Source: Simonsiella sp051414845
Lineage (GTDB): Bacteria > Pseudomonadota > Gammaproteobacteria > Burkholderiales > Neisseriaceae
Direction: 5' to 3'
Assembly (NCBI GenBank): GCA_051414845.1
Contig: CP183313.1
Span: forward strand, 372,001-436,000
Length of the DNA stretch: 64,000 nt
Of this stretch, positions 26,308 to 34,881 are shown one piece after another. The translations under genes were made by a program, and so were the position numbers. Within the stretch, counting starts at the first letter, position 1, and each line of letters starts with the position of its first letter. Below the pieces are notes generated by a model, which did no database searches, was not told the DNA's origin, and saw only the letters and a program-made list of their open reading frames with translations.

Positions 26308-26745
26308 ATGGCAAGCACACAATTAAGCAAATCCGTGCTGGTATTACACAGCGCAGAAAAAATGTTTCAACTCGTGGATAGAGTAGAAGACTACCCCAAA
26401 TTTCTGCCTTGGTACGGGCGCACCGAAATCATTGAGCGCAATGGCAACGAACTTAAAGCCCGCCTATTTATGGACTATATGGGTGTGCATCAATCGTTTG
26501 CCACGCACAATATCAACACGCCGCCACACGAAATTCGTATGAGCCTGCTGGAAGGTCCATTCAAAAGTCTCAACGGCACATGGCGATTCACCCCGCTTGG
26601 CGACGATGCATGCAAAGTAGAATTCACGCTTAACTACGAACTCACAGGCATACTCGCGCGCGTGATTAGCCCCGTGTTCAGCACCGTAACCGCCAGACTC
26701 GTCAATGCCTTCGTGCAGGAAGCCAACCGCCGTTATGGACAATAA
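26308..26745 (+). CDS. ratA: RatA / CoQ10-binding START-domain protein
   Basis: The 145-residue protein has the Coq10/RatA fold: V-L-H-S-A-E-K-M-F-Q-L-V-D-R-V-E-D-Y-P-K-F-L-P-W at the start, then a beta-sheet with L-x-G-P-F-K-x-L-N-G-x-W. Homologues bind ubiquinone or, in E. coli, are described as the ribosome-associating RatA protein. RnfH overlaps it by 11 bases, the arrangement conserved in many Proteobacteria. I call function only to the family level. Confidence 0.88.
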   Translation: MASTQLSKSVLVLHSAEKMFQLVDRVEDYPKFLPWYGRTEIIERNGNELKARLFMDYMGVHQSFATHNINTPPHEIRMSLLEGPFKSLNGTWRFTPLGDDACKVEFTLNYELTGILARVISPVFSTVTARLVNAFVQEANRRYGQ

Positions 26746-27028
26746 ACTTATCCACATTGAATTGGCTTACGGCAACGATAAAACGCAAAAACTTTATCGT
26801 TTCAGGCTGCCTGAAAACACCACCGCACGAGAGGCTGTGTTGCAAAGCCAAGTATTACAAGACTTCCCTGAAGCCGATTTAAATGCACCCATCGGCATTT
26901 TCGGCAAGCGCGTGAAAGACGAAACCCTATTGAAAAATGGCGACAGAATAGAATTATATCGCCCTCTAATCGCCGACCCCAAAGAAGCCCGCCGCCAACG
27001 CGCAACACCACGCAAGCGGCATAAATAA
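26735..27028 (+). CDS. rnfH: RnfH family ubiquitin-like protein
   Basis: The 97-residue protein starts at ATG 26735, inside the ratA end. An upstream GTG-type start would be only a shadow of ratA. It has the beta-grasp pattern H-I-E-L-A-Y, then F-P-E-A-D-L, I-G-I-F-G-K-R-V and R-I-E-L-Y-R-P-L-I-A-D-P-K-E-A-R-R-Q-R-A. A DUS is read in frame as F-R-L-P-E-N. The basic C-terminus ends K-R-H-K. Role is unknown in general. Confidence 0.88.
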   Translation: MDNKLIHIELAYGNDKTQKLYRFRLPENTTAREAVLQSQVLQDFPEADLNAPIGIFGKRVKDETLLKNGDRIELYRPLIADPKEARRQRATPRKRHK

Positions 27029-27060
27029 TTCAGGCTGCCTGAAAAGTTTTCAGGCAGCCT

Positions 27061-28296
27061 GAAACCTTTGCCCCCCAAAAAAACCTCTAAATTCCCTCCA
27101 TCAAGAATTCAGAGGATTTTTCCATGTCCAGCTTCTTCTACCAATCAGCACAAACCCTACTCAACCAATACGCCGACCGTTTCCCTTTACCTAAAATCAC
27201 CCAACTTTTGGATTGGCAAGTCATTGAACAAACACTCGCCAGCCATAAAGTTCGCTATGTGCGCGACAACGGCGGTCGCCCCGCTTACCCCTTGTTACCC
27301 ATGTTCCGCGCGGTTTTGCTCGGGCAATGGCACAGTTTATCCGCCCCCGAATTGGAGCGCAGTTTGGTGACCCGTTTGGATTTCATCCTCTCTTGCCAAT
27401 TTCCCGATGAGATGAATTTGCCCGACCATAGCACACCCAACTGTTTCTGTAACTGGTTTAATTCAAGAGGGCTTGGCAAATGAACTGCATCAAGAAATCA
27501 ACCGACAACTCGCCCACAACCAACTCAAAGTAGAAAAAGCACAAACCGCAATTGTGGACGCGACCATTATCCAAACCGCAGGCGGGAAACTCAAAAAATC
27601 CATTGAAGTCAATGAAAGTGAAGAAATTGTCCAAACGCCGACCAGCAAAGACAAAGACGCAAGATGGACAATCAAAAGCAAGCATTGGTATTAGGGCTAC
27701 AAACTTCATGCGCGGTGCGATGAAGAAGGCTTTATAGAGCAAATTCACGTTACGCCAGCCAATGCATCTAATGTAAATCATTTGGAAACCGTGTTGGACA
27801 AGGTTGAACACGGAGTCAAAGTGTATGCAGATAAAGGCTATGACAGTCAATCCAACCGCGAATTTTTGGAGAAAAATCAATTAATGGACGGCATTATGTG
27901 TAAAGCGCACCGCAATAAACCTTTGACGCGTGAAGACATTGGGCGCAATAAGGAGCTGGCAAAAATCCGTTATCGGGTGGAACAGAGTTTTGCCATTTTG
28001 CACTGTATATTCAGATGTAAACGGAGTGAGTGTGTTGGCTTGGAAAGGGTCAAAGGGTAGTTGGGGTTGAAAGTGATTTGTTTGAATTTGCTTAAAGCGG
28101 CGAACAAGTTAAGGCTTGTTGCGCTGATTACGGTGCTTATTGTGCCCATTGCTGCCTGAAGGAGCATAAGGCAGCCTGAAATAGGGCTGTTTGGGTGGGG
28201 TGTTTGTGTTTGTTGAGCTTGGTTTGGGTTGATTTGGGGTTGGAATGGTGAAAACCCCAAAACAAGTGGGTTGTTTTTGGGGGGTGGAAAGGTTTC
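27061..28296 (+). mobile_element. IS1106-like insertion sequence, copy 2
   Basis: The 1236-bp element is near-identical to copy 1 (3669-4903) apart from scattered substitutions, including CC for TC and CG for CA near 27371 and A for G near 27902. The left end is GAAACCTTTGCCCCCC. The right end has diverged (GGGGGGTGGAAAGGTTTC), so the inverted repeat is imperfect here. It lies directly after an rnfH-flanking DUS pair and before the BON-LysM gene. Confidence 0.85.
27124..28159 (+). pseudogene. IS1106-like transposase, same three lesions as copy 1
   Basis: The T-run frameshift (about 27457-27459), the TAG at 27692-27694 and the TAG at 28058-28060 all match copy 1. No intact DDE protein can be made without recoding. 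D, D and E motifs remain in the separate fragments. Confidence 0.85.
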
Positions 28297-28331
28297 AGCT
28301 TTTTTATAAGAATCACAGAATAGGGCGCTGC

Positions 28332-28859
28332 TTATTCTGGAATGCGCAATTTTTGACCCACATAAATTTTATCTGGATGAGACAACATTGGTTTGTTGGC
28401 TTCAAAAATTTTGTTGTATTGATTCGCGTCGCCGTAGTATTTTTTCGCGATGCCAGACAAAGTGTCGCCTCTAACTACATCGTGATATTGCGTTTTAGAT
28501 TCTGTTGCTGCTTGTGCTTCTTGCTGAATATTGGTGGCAGACGCAATCGCTTGTGAAGCAGCAACGGCAGCTTGTGCGGCTTCGGCAGCAACTTGATGTG
28601 GCAATTTCATTAAATTTTCTACGCTGGCAACACCATCTACGTTACCTGCTGCCAGTACAGCTTTTTCGTAAGCGTCTTGGTTGGGGGCATAACCGCGCAA
28701 GGTTACTTTTTCGTTGGTAGCATCGTAAATTACCGATAATTCGCTGATGCCTAAACCTTGTTTAGCGATATGTTCTTGAATTTTTGCTTGGATTTCTTCT
28801 GGCGTGTCTTTACCAAACAATTTTTCGCCTGCTTCTTTGATGAATGAGAATAAGCCCAT
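28332..28859 (-). CDS. BON and LysM domain protein, Kbp/YgaU-like
   Basis: The 175-residue cytosolic-looking protein has an N-terminal M-G-L-F-S-F-I-K-E-A-G, a BON domain (about residues 20-85, with Y-D-A-T-N-E-K-V-T-L-R-G) and a LysM domain near the end (V-V-R-G-D-T-L-S-G-I-A-K-K-Y-Y-G). This arrangement matches E. coli Kbp (YgaU), a potassium-binding protein. The start at 28859 is set by AGGAG seven bases upstream. ATG 28865 has too little spacing. Confidence 0.85.
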   Translation of the reverse strand: MGLFSFIKEAGEKLFGKDTPEEIQAKIQEHIAKQGLGISELSVIYDATNEKVTLRGYAPNQDAYEKAVLAAGNVDGVASVENLMKLPHQVAAEAAQAAVAASQAIASATNIQQEAQAATESKTQYHDVVRGDTLSGIAKKYYGDANQYNKIFEANKPMLSHPDKIYVGQKLRIPE

Positions 28860-28961
28860 GGTCATGCTCCTAAGTTGGGGTTGAAAAACGCGATTGTACA
28901 AGCCTTATGGTACTTGTGCTGTTGGATTTGGTTGTGTCGTGTAAAGTCCTGCAAGTGGGAT

Positions 28962-30236
28962 TTAAGCTTCTTTGTCGCCACGGCGGCTAAAATTAATGCC
29001 TAATTGCTTGAGTTTACGGTATAAATGGGTACGCTCCAGTCCTACTTTTAGCGCGACGCGACTCATATTGCCGTTTTCTTCTTGAATGTGGTACTCAAAA
29101 TAGCGTTTCTCTAACTGTTCTCGCAATTCACGCAAAGGCAGGTTGAAATTGAAGCCGTTTTTAATTTCTTTGCTGAGATTCTGATTAAATTGGTTCAGTA
29201 TGCGCAACACGTCGCGTTCATGTACTTCTTGGTTTTCGCAATTAATTGCTAAGCTATTGACTACATTTCTTAATTGTTCCAAATTTCCTGGCCATTCGTA
29301 TTGCTGCAATTTGGCAATCGCGCTGGCTTGGAAGCGGATTTCAGGCAGCTTTTGACTTTGTGATAATTCAGTCAGAATTTGTTTGATTAAAAATTCAATA
29401 TCGTCTGCTTGGCTGCGCAAAGGCGGAATGCTCACTACTAAACTAGATAATACACTCAAAACACGCGTATCTTGATTTGGTGCATTGATCAATTCATTTA
29501 AAGGTACGCTGCTGGTACAAATCACACGTGTATTGTGGCGTTCAGCTTTGCTGATGATAAAACCGATATTTTGTTGAATATGTTTACCGTATTGACCAAT
29601 GTCGCCCAAATACAGAATACCGCCGCTGGATTTGTTCAACAATTCAGCAGGCATGTCAGCAATATGTTCGGCACGGTTGGGCGTAACCCAAGGCGTATTA
29701 TTTTTGTGAAAAGCACGCGCAACGGTTTCAAATGGCGAACCCGCTTCGCCCAAAATCAGCACAGGACTGTTTTGACTGCGCGCATATTCTATTTGCTTTT
29801 GCAATTCTTTGATGGCACTGGCTTTACCCAATTTATCTAAAGTAAAGTCTTGATTGGATTGTGTTTCTCCATATTTTAGAGCGCGCTCAATCGTTGCCAA
29901 TAATTTTTGCAAGGGAATGGGTTTTTCCAAGAAGTCCAAAGCACCGATTTTAGTCGCTTCCACAGCGGTATCAATGCTGCCATGACCACTCATCATGACC
30001 ACAGGCATATTGAGTTGCCCGTTTTTTGCCCATTCTTTGAGCAAAGTAATGCCATCACTATCGGGCATCCAAATATCCAATAACACCATAGCTGGGCGCA
30101 TTAAATTGCGTAAACGACGCGCTTCTTCGGCGTTTTCAGCCAAAGCGACGGTATAGCCTTCATCTTCCAAGGTTTCTTGTAAAACCTCGCGGATACCAAT
30201 TTCGTCATCAACAATCAAAATATCGGTGCTTCTCAT
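28962..30236 (-). CDS. ntrX: NtrX-like response regulator with degenerate AAA+ domain
   Basis: The 424-residue protein has a receiver domain (D in L-L-D-I-W-M-P-D at about residue 54, K near residue 105 in L-E-K-P), a central region and a Fis-type helix-turn-helix at the end (M-S-R-V-A-L-K-V-G-L-E-R-T-H-L-Y-R-K-L). The central region should be a sigma-54 activator ATPase, but Walker A reads G-E-A-G-S-P-F-E instead of G-E-S-G-T-G-K-E, and no G-A-F-T-G-A loop is found. So it cannot act as a normal sigma-54 activator and may bind DNA or sigma-70 promoters. It follows ntrY by 31 bases. Confidence 0.88.
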   Translation of the reverse strand: MRSTDILIVDDEIGIREVLQETLEDEGYTVALAENAEEARRLRNLMRPAMVLLDIWMPDSDGITLLKEWAKNGQLNMPVVMMSGHGSIDTAVEATKIGALDFLEKPIPLQKLLATIERALKYGETQSNQDFTLDKLGKASAIKELQKQIEYARSQNSPVLILGEAGSPFETVARAFHKNNTPWVTPNRAEHIADMPAELLNKSSGGILYLGDIGQYGKHIQQNIGFIISKAERHNTRVICTSSVPLNELINAPNQDTRVLSVLSSLVVSIPPLRSQADDIEFLIKQILTELSQSQKLPEIRFQASAIAKLQQYEWPGNLEQLRNVVNSLAINCENQEVHERDVLRILNQFNQNLSKEIKNGFNFNLPLRELREQLEKRYFEYHIQEENGNMSRVALKVGLERTHLYRKLKQLGINFSRRGDKEA

Positions 30237-30267
30237 GATGCTTTCTCACTTTTTTGTGGTCATTCAT

Positions 30268-32388
30268 TTACTGGTTAATGGCGGGTAATTCAACAGTCAC
30301 GCATGCACCTTCCTCCGCTCGGTTGCCCAAACTGATTCTACCGCCATGTTCTTCAATGATTTTTTTTACAACGGGTAAGCCTAAGCCCGTACCTGTAGGT
30401 TTGTCGGTAATATATGGTTCGAAAGCAGTTTTTAACATTTCTTTGCTAAAATTCTTGCCATTATTACAAACTGTTAAACGAATCATGCCGTTTTCTGTCG
30501 TTTCTGTTTGTACTTCAACTTGTGGTTGAGGTGCAATTTCAGCAGCTTCCGCCGCATTTTTGAATAAATTATGTAACACTTGTCTCATTGCAGTTGAATC
30601 TGCTTTGATGGATGTAGTTAGTTTACTTAATTTTGCATTAAATGTACATTCGTTGTTTTCATACAACAATAAAACGTCATCAATCAATGCATTAAGATTG
30701 ATTTCCGTCAAATTTAGAGACGGCGCACGCGCATAATTGCGGAACGCTTCTACCATTTCTTTGAGTGCTTCCACCTGCTTGATAATGGTATTGGTCGATT
30801 TCGTCAGAATCTGCGCGTCGGTCAAATCCAATTTATCATGCAATTTCCATGCCAAGCGTTCGGCAGAAAGCTGAATCGGCGTCAGTGGATTGCGAATTTC
30901 GTGCGCCAAACGCTTCGCCACTTCGCCCCAAGCCGCTTCTTTTTGCGCGTGCACCAAAGCCGTAATATCGTCAAACACCAACACAATGCCGCTGCCATTT
31001 TCTTCAGGCAGCCTAATGGCTTTGCCCAACAAAATGCGGCTTTCATCACGCGCCAAATAATCCACTTCCACAGCCTTATCGCCGCTTTCTGTTGCCAAGA
31101 ATTCTTGTAGAACCAGCGATAATTCATGATGTTGCGGCGATTGCGTTTGCCAAGATTCAGGCAGGCTGCCTGAAAGCGGTTCCAGTGGCACATCCAAAAT
31201 TGCTTCTGCGCTGTGATTAAACGTTTTCAGGCAGCCTGAAACATCCAGCGTCATCACGCCCGCGCTCAAACTGTTCAACACACGCTCCAGAAAATGGCGC
31301 GCCGCTTCTTGTTCCAATCGATGCTGCTCGTCGGCAGCTTTGGCTCGCGCTAATTCAGAAGTCATGTCATTGAAAATAGAGGTTAATTTACCCAACTCAT
31401 CTTTTTGGTTTACTGCCACAATGCGTTGATTAAAATCGCCTTGCGCCACCGCACGCGCACCCGTTGCCAACAATAAAATTGGCTCAACAAACTTACGCGC
31501 AAAATATAACGCCGCTGCCAAAGCCAATACAATTGCCAACAAAGCCGCTACCGCCAAAGTAATCAAGAAAAACGTCTGCAACCCCTTTTTCGCAAACACC
31601 AATTCCGCATATTTGCCCCAAGCGGCTTCAATCAATTGCGCATCTTTCGCCACATTTTCAGGTACAGGCAGCCTGAAAAATAAAGCCAACTGTACTTCGC
31701 CTTGCTTAGGCAAAATTAGCCAGCCATGACTCATCAACACACCTTTTATTTGTTCCACCCCATTTGGATTTTCGCCCGCACGTATTTTTGCCAAAGTCGC
31801 ATTATCCAACTCAGGTGCAGGCAAATTGTGGGTATTCGCTTCAGCCATCACGCGCGGCTTATCATTCAACTGCCACACCATCAAATGCGCAAACTTACGC
31901 GCTTCAGACGTATGCAACACCCTATCCACAGGTATTTCAGGCTGCATAGAAGCCGCCAATAAATGCGTTTTCACCACTTCAGCGTCATCATTCGCACGAC
32001 GCACTGACGCATTGAGCGCATTTTTACTCAAATTCAAACTGCGCTCCAACGCCTGCTTGGTATCATCGCCAAACCACGAATCAATGCTGTGCGAAATAAA
32101 TTGCATGGACACGCCCAGCAAAAACAAAGCAGGCAGCATCGCCACCAGCATAAACATCAGCGACAAACGCCGCGCAATTTGCGAGCCAAACACACGATTG
32201 TTTTTATCCCGCAAAATCAACCAAATATAGCGCGACACCACCACAAACAAACACAAAGCCAAAGCCGCTGCCGTGCTGGCAATCACCCAAAAATAAGGCG
32301 CGTAGCGGCTATTGATGTCGGTAGAGAGCGTTAAAAAATACAGCACCGCAAACGCCGCAATGCCACAGAAAAATAAAAATCGACGCAT
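30268..32388 (-). CDS. ntrY: NtrY-like membrane sensor histidine kinase
   Basis: The 706-residue protein has about three or four N-terminal membrane helices, a HAMP segment (about 325-380), a PAS domain and a kinase core with H in V-A-K-R-L-A-H-E-I-R-N-P-L-T-P and N in L-H-N-L-F-K-N-A-A, then G-T-G-L-G-L-P. All catalytic motifs are present. I start at ATG 32388, because the longer frame passes through a DUS variant and a repeat. It is the partner of the adjacent NtrX regulator; in gonococci NtrYX influences respiratory genes. Confidence 0.9.
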   Translation of the reverse strand: MRRFLFFCGIAAFAVLYFLTLSTDINSRYAPYFWVIASTAAALALCLFVVVSRYIWLILRDKNNRVFGSQIARRLSLMFMLVAMLPALFLLGVSMQFISHSIDSWFGDDTKQALERSLNLSKNALNASVRRANDDAEVVKTHLLAASMQPEIPVDRVLHTSEARKFAHLMVWQLNDKPRVMAEANTHNLPAPELDNATLAKIRAGENPNGVEQIKGVLMSHGWLILPKQGEVQLALFFRLPVPENVAKDAQLIEAAWGKYAELVFAKKGLQTFFLITLAVAALLAIVLALAAALYFARKFVEPILLLATGARAVAQGDFNQRIVAVNQKDELGKLTSIFNDMTSELARAKAADEQHRLEQEAARHFLERVLNSLSAGVMTLDVSGCLKTFNHSAEAILDVPLEPLSGSLPESWQTQSPQHHELSLVLQEFLATESGDKAVEVDYLARDESRILLGKAIRLPEENGSGIVLVFDDITALVHAQKEAAWGEVAKRLAHEIRNPLTPIQLSAERLAWKLHDKLDLTDAQILTKSTNTIIKQVEALKEMVEAFRNYARAPSLNLTEINLNALIDDVLLLYENNECTFNAKLSKLTTSIKADSTAMRQVLHNLFKNAAEAAEIAPQPQVEVQTETTENGMIRLTVCNNGKNFSKEMLKTAFEPYITDKPTGTGLGLPVVKKIIEEHGGRISLGNRAEEGACVTVELPAINQ

Positions 32389-32429
32389 AAGTTGTTGCCC
32401 AACCAATAAAATCGTTTCAGGTAGCCTTT

Positions 32430-32534
32430 CAGTACACGACAAAAATACAAATAATGGAGCGTGGACGTCTCGTTCGCATTTGAACACATTATTTTTGCGG
32501 ATGAGGACGTCCGCGCTTCAATGTGTCGTGTACT
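32430..32534. repeat. 105-bp inverted repeat ending CAGTACACGACA
   Basis: CAGTACACGACA at 32430-32441 is the exact complement of TGTCGTGTACTG at 32523-32534. The inside has GGACGTC repeats (TGGACGTCTCG and AGGACGTCCGC). A partial relative (TGTCGTGTAC) lies at about 21603, before mreC. It fills the gap between ntrY and the DUF4390 gene. Confidence 0.55.
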
Positions 32535-32649
32535 GTAAGGCAGCCTGAAACCATAGAGAAAATCTGTTTTACAACAAATATCAAACACAAAACGCTGACA
32601 CAATATTTTCAGGCAGCCTAAACGGTTTGGCGTTCAGGCTGCCTGAAAA

Positions 32650-33309
32650 CTATTGAATATTCAAATCCTGCCAACCTGAATCCAAATCCCAATCTTTTGA
32701 GTTTAAGGCATTGATTTGGAAAGGTTTAGGTAGTTTAGAAGTCGTTAAACTCAAACGCACACGCGCTTTGACTTCGCTTTTCTCGGTGCCAGATAAGGTG
32801 CCGCGTGCCAACACGCCCCAATTGGCAATTGCGCCGACTGCTTTTAAGGCTGTGCGTAAGCTATTGTATTCAGTAGAAAAAGTACCGACTGAAACGCGAT
32901 AACGGTTGGTCAACGGATGATAGGATAAACGATAGTTTACGGTATTGTCGCTACTGACTAACTGGCTGATTTTAAATTTATAAGACGCAAAAGTGGGGCT
33001 TTCCAATTGATAAGTCAGCGCAAAATCTAGCGGCACCCCTTGCTTTAATGCGTTTTCCAATTGTTCGGGCAATTCGGTATCAAAACGTGTGCTAATGCCC
33101 AGTTGTCCATTGCTCAAAATTTTCGCGTCGCGGCGATTAGGCGCAATGCCTTCGGCTTGTGCTGCTTGTGGCAAAATGCTGATGGCTAAGGCGCAAAACA
33201 GCACCAGTTTGCCTAAAAAAGCAGCACAATGATTCAGGCAGCCTGAACAGGTTTCAGGCAGCCTGAAAGCGAATAATCGCGAGAACTTATTGTTTTTCAA
33301 TAAGCGCAT
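32650..33309 (-). CDS. DUF4390 exported protein
   Basis: The product is about 219 residues. Its N-terminal region contains two DUS copies read in frame (F-R-L-P-E and S-G-C-L), then a signal-like segment L-V-L-F-C-A-L-A-I-S-I-L-P-Q-A-A-Q-A. The mature part matches DUF4390, a beta-rich domain of unknown role found next to ntrYX in betaproteobacteria. The start is uncertain: 33309 has a GGA site but overlaps rsmB by 23 bases, and an alternative start closer to the hydrophobic segment cannot be excluded. Confidence 0.75.
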   Translation of the reverse strand: MRLLKNNKFSRLFAFRLPETCSGCLNHCAAFLGKLVLFCALAISILPQAAQAEGIAPNRRDAKILSNGQLGISTRFDTELPEQLENALKQGVPLDFALTYQLESPTFASYKFKISQLVSSDNTVNYRLSYHPLTNRYRVSVGTFSTEYNSLRTALKAVGAIANWGVLARGTLSGTEKSEVKARVRLSLTTSKLPKPFQINALNSKDWDLDSGWQDLNIQ

Positions 33310-34543
33310 AATAAAATCCATCTTGTTTTTCATTAGGAATCAACACTTTCTCCGTCCGCAAAACTGCGTCGGCGTGGCGTTGCAAAAATTTCTGGCACTG
33401 CAAACCGTTTTCTTCTTCAAAAATAGAACACGTTGCGAGCAACATTCGTCCACCTGATTTCAGCGTTTTCCACAATTCGTCCAGCATGGCTTCTTGTTGC
33501 TTAGCGGTTTTCAGCGCGTCGGTCGGTCGGCGCAACCATTTAATATCGGGATTGCGTTTTATCGTCCCCGACGCGGTACACGGCACGTCCGCCAAAATCG
33601 CGTCAAACGGCTTACCATCCCACCAATCCGCCAAATTTTCGGCAGGCGCACAATGCAAGGCTGCCTGAAAACGCAATCTGTCTAAATTGTCTTTCACACG
33701 CGCTAACCGCTTGTTATCAATATCCAAAGCGGTTATTTCACAATCGGCTAATTCCAACAAATGCCCCGTTTTACCCCCCGGTGCAGCGCAAGCGTCCAAC
33801 ACGCGCTCGCCGTTTTGCGGATTGAGCAAATACGCCGCTTGTTGTGCGCCAAAATCTTGCACCGAAACAACGCCTTCGGTAAATTTGGGCAACTGGTTTA
33901 CAGGCATGGGTTCGGCGAGACGAATGGCATAATCATCCAATATTTTCGCTTGAATATCAGATTCTTGTAGCAGCGCGAGATATTGCTCCGCGTTCATATG
34001 GCGGCGATTAACGCGCAAGGTCAGCGGCGGATGCGATTGGAACGCTGTAACCATATTGTGCCAATGTTTAGGATATTGATTTTGCAAACCTTTTTGCAAC
34101 CAAATCGGCAAATTGTGTTTCGCCACATCGTCAAATTTACACGCCTTGTTCAAGCCGTCTTTTTCGCGCAAAAAGCGGCGCAAAATCGCATTGGCAAACG
34201 AGCGATATTGCCCGCGACCGATTTTGGCGATGTTGTTCACGGCTTCATTCACGACCGCGTGCGGCGCATTGCGCGTGTGATTTAATTGATAAATCGCTAC
34301 GAGCAAATAATGTTCCAATGCTTTGTTTTCAATCGGTTTATTCAATAATTTGGACAACATATATTTCAGGCTGCCTGAAAAACGCTGGCAACCGTAGGCG
34401 ATGTCTTGCAACATGCCTTTGTCTTGCGCGCTCAAATCGGGGTGTTGCGCGATGATGTGCGCGAGTTCATCAGATAGGTTTTTGCCGCTTTCAACAGCGG
34501 CTAGGGTTTGCGTGGCAAGGGTTTGGACTTGAGGTAGGGACAT
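33287..34543 (-). CDS. rsmB: 16S rRNA (cytosine-967 C5) methyltransferase
   Basis: The 418-residue RsmB (Sun/Fmu) has an N-terminal NusB-like helical domain and a C-terminal SAM methyltransferase. The SAM motif is D-A-C-A-A-P-G-G-K-T and the catalytic Cys pair lies in D-V-P-C-T-A-S-G and A-T-C-S-I. It methylates C967 of 16S rRNA. It heads the rsmB-DUF4390-ntrY-ntrX cluster. Confidence 0.95.
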   Translation of the reverse strand: MSLPQVQTLATQTLAAVESGKNLSDELAHIIAQHPDLSAQDKGMLQDIAYGCQRFSGSLKYMLSKLLNKPIENKALEHYLLVAIYQLNHTRNAPHAVVNEAVNNIAKIGRGQYRSFANAILRRFLREKDGLNKACKFDDVAKHNLPIWLQKGLQNQYPKHWHNMVTAFQSHPPLTLRVNRRHMNAEQYLALLQESDIQAKILDDYAIRLAEPMPVNQLPKFTEGVVSVQDFGAQQAAYLLNPQNGERVLDACAAPGGKTGHLLELADCEITALDIDNKRLARVKDNLDRLRFQAALHCAPAENLADWWDGKPFDAILADVPCTASGTIKRNPDIKWLRRPTDALKTAKQQEAMLDELWKTLKSGGRMLLATCSIFEEENGLQCQKFLQRHADAVLRTEKVLIPNEKQDGFYYALIEKQ

Positions 34544-34659
34544 AATGGGCTTTAAAGGTTTCAGGCTGCCTGAAATGGGTTATTCGTTAAAACTCGCGAT
34601 TTTAACTGAAAACGAAGTTTCCGTCAGAAAACGAATTTTAGTTGCGCTGAATTTCATTT

Positions 34660-34862
34660 CAGGCAGCCTGAAACGTTTGCAAAACTTACTATATCGCCAT
34701 TCCCGCGCATGCGGGAATCCAACTTTAATTTTTAGTTTCTATTTTTTATAATTTATAAAAGGTTTGAGGGTATTAATGATGGATTCCCGCCTACGCGGGA
34801 ATGACGATTAAAGTGGTTTTTAGGCTGCCTGAAAGGGTTTTACAAAAGTCTCAGGCTGCCTG
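34660..34862. repeat. NIME-like repeat unit (unit 3)
   Basis: ATTCCCGCGCATGCGGGAAT (34699-34718) and ATTCCCGCCTACGCGGGAAT (34783-34802) are canonical dRS3 sequences (ATTCCC-N8-GGGAAT). The shell has CTGAAACGTTTGCAAAAC on the left and TTTTACAAAAGTCTCAGG with a DUS on the right. It occupies most of the 338-base gap between the NRAMP gene and rsmB. No gene is seen. Confidence 0.8.
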
Positions 34863-34881
34863 AAATCCATTAAGCAAATCA

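Noticed and set aside
26308..27028. Toxin-antitoxin pair ratA-rnfH
   Set aside because: Both proteins are widespread conserved families; the RatA toxin label from E. coli is not proof here, and RnfH is not an established antitoxin.
34699..34802. Prophage attachment site at dRS3
   Set aside because: dRS3 is a known phage target in Neisseria, but no phage genes or integrase occur in this window.
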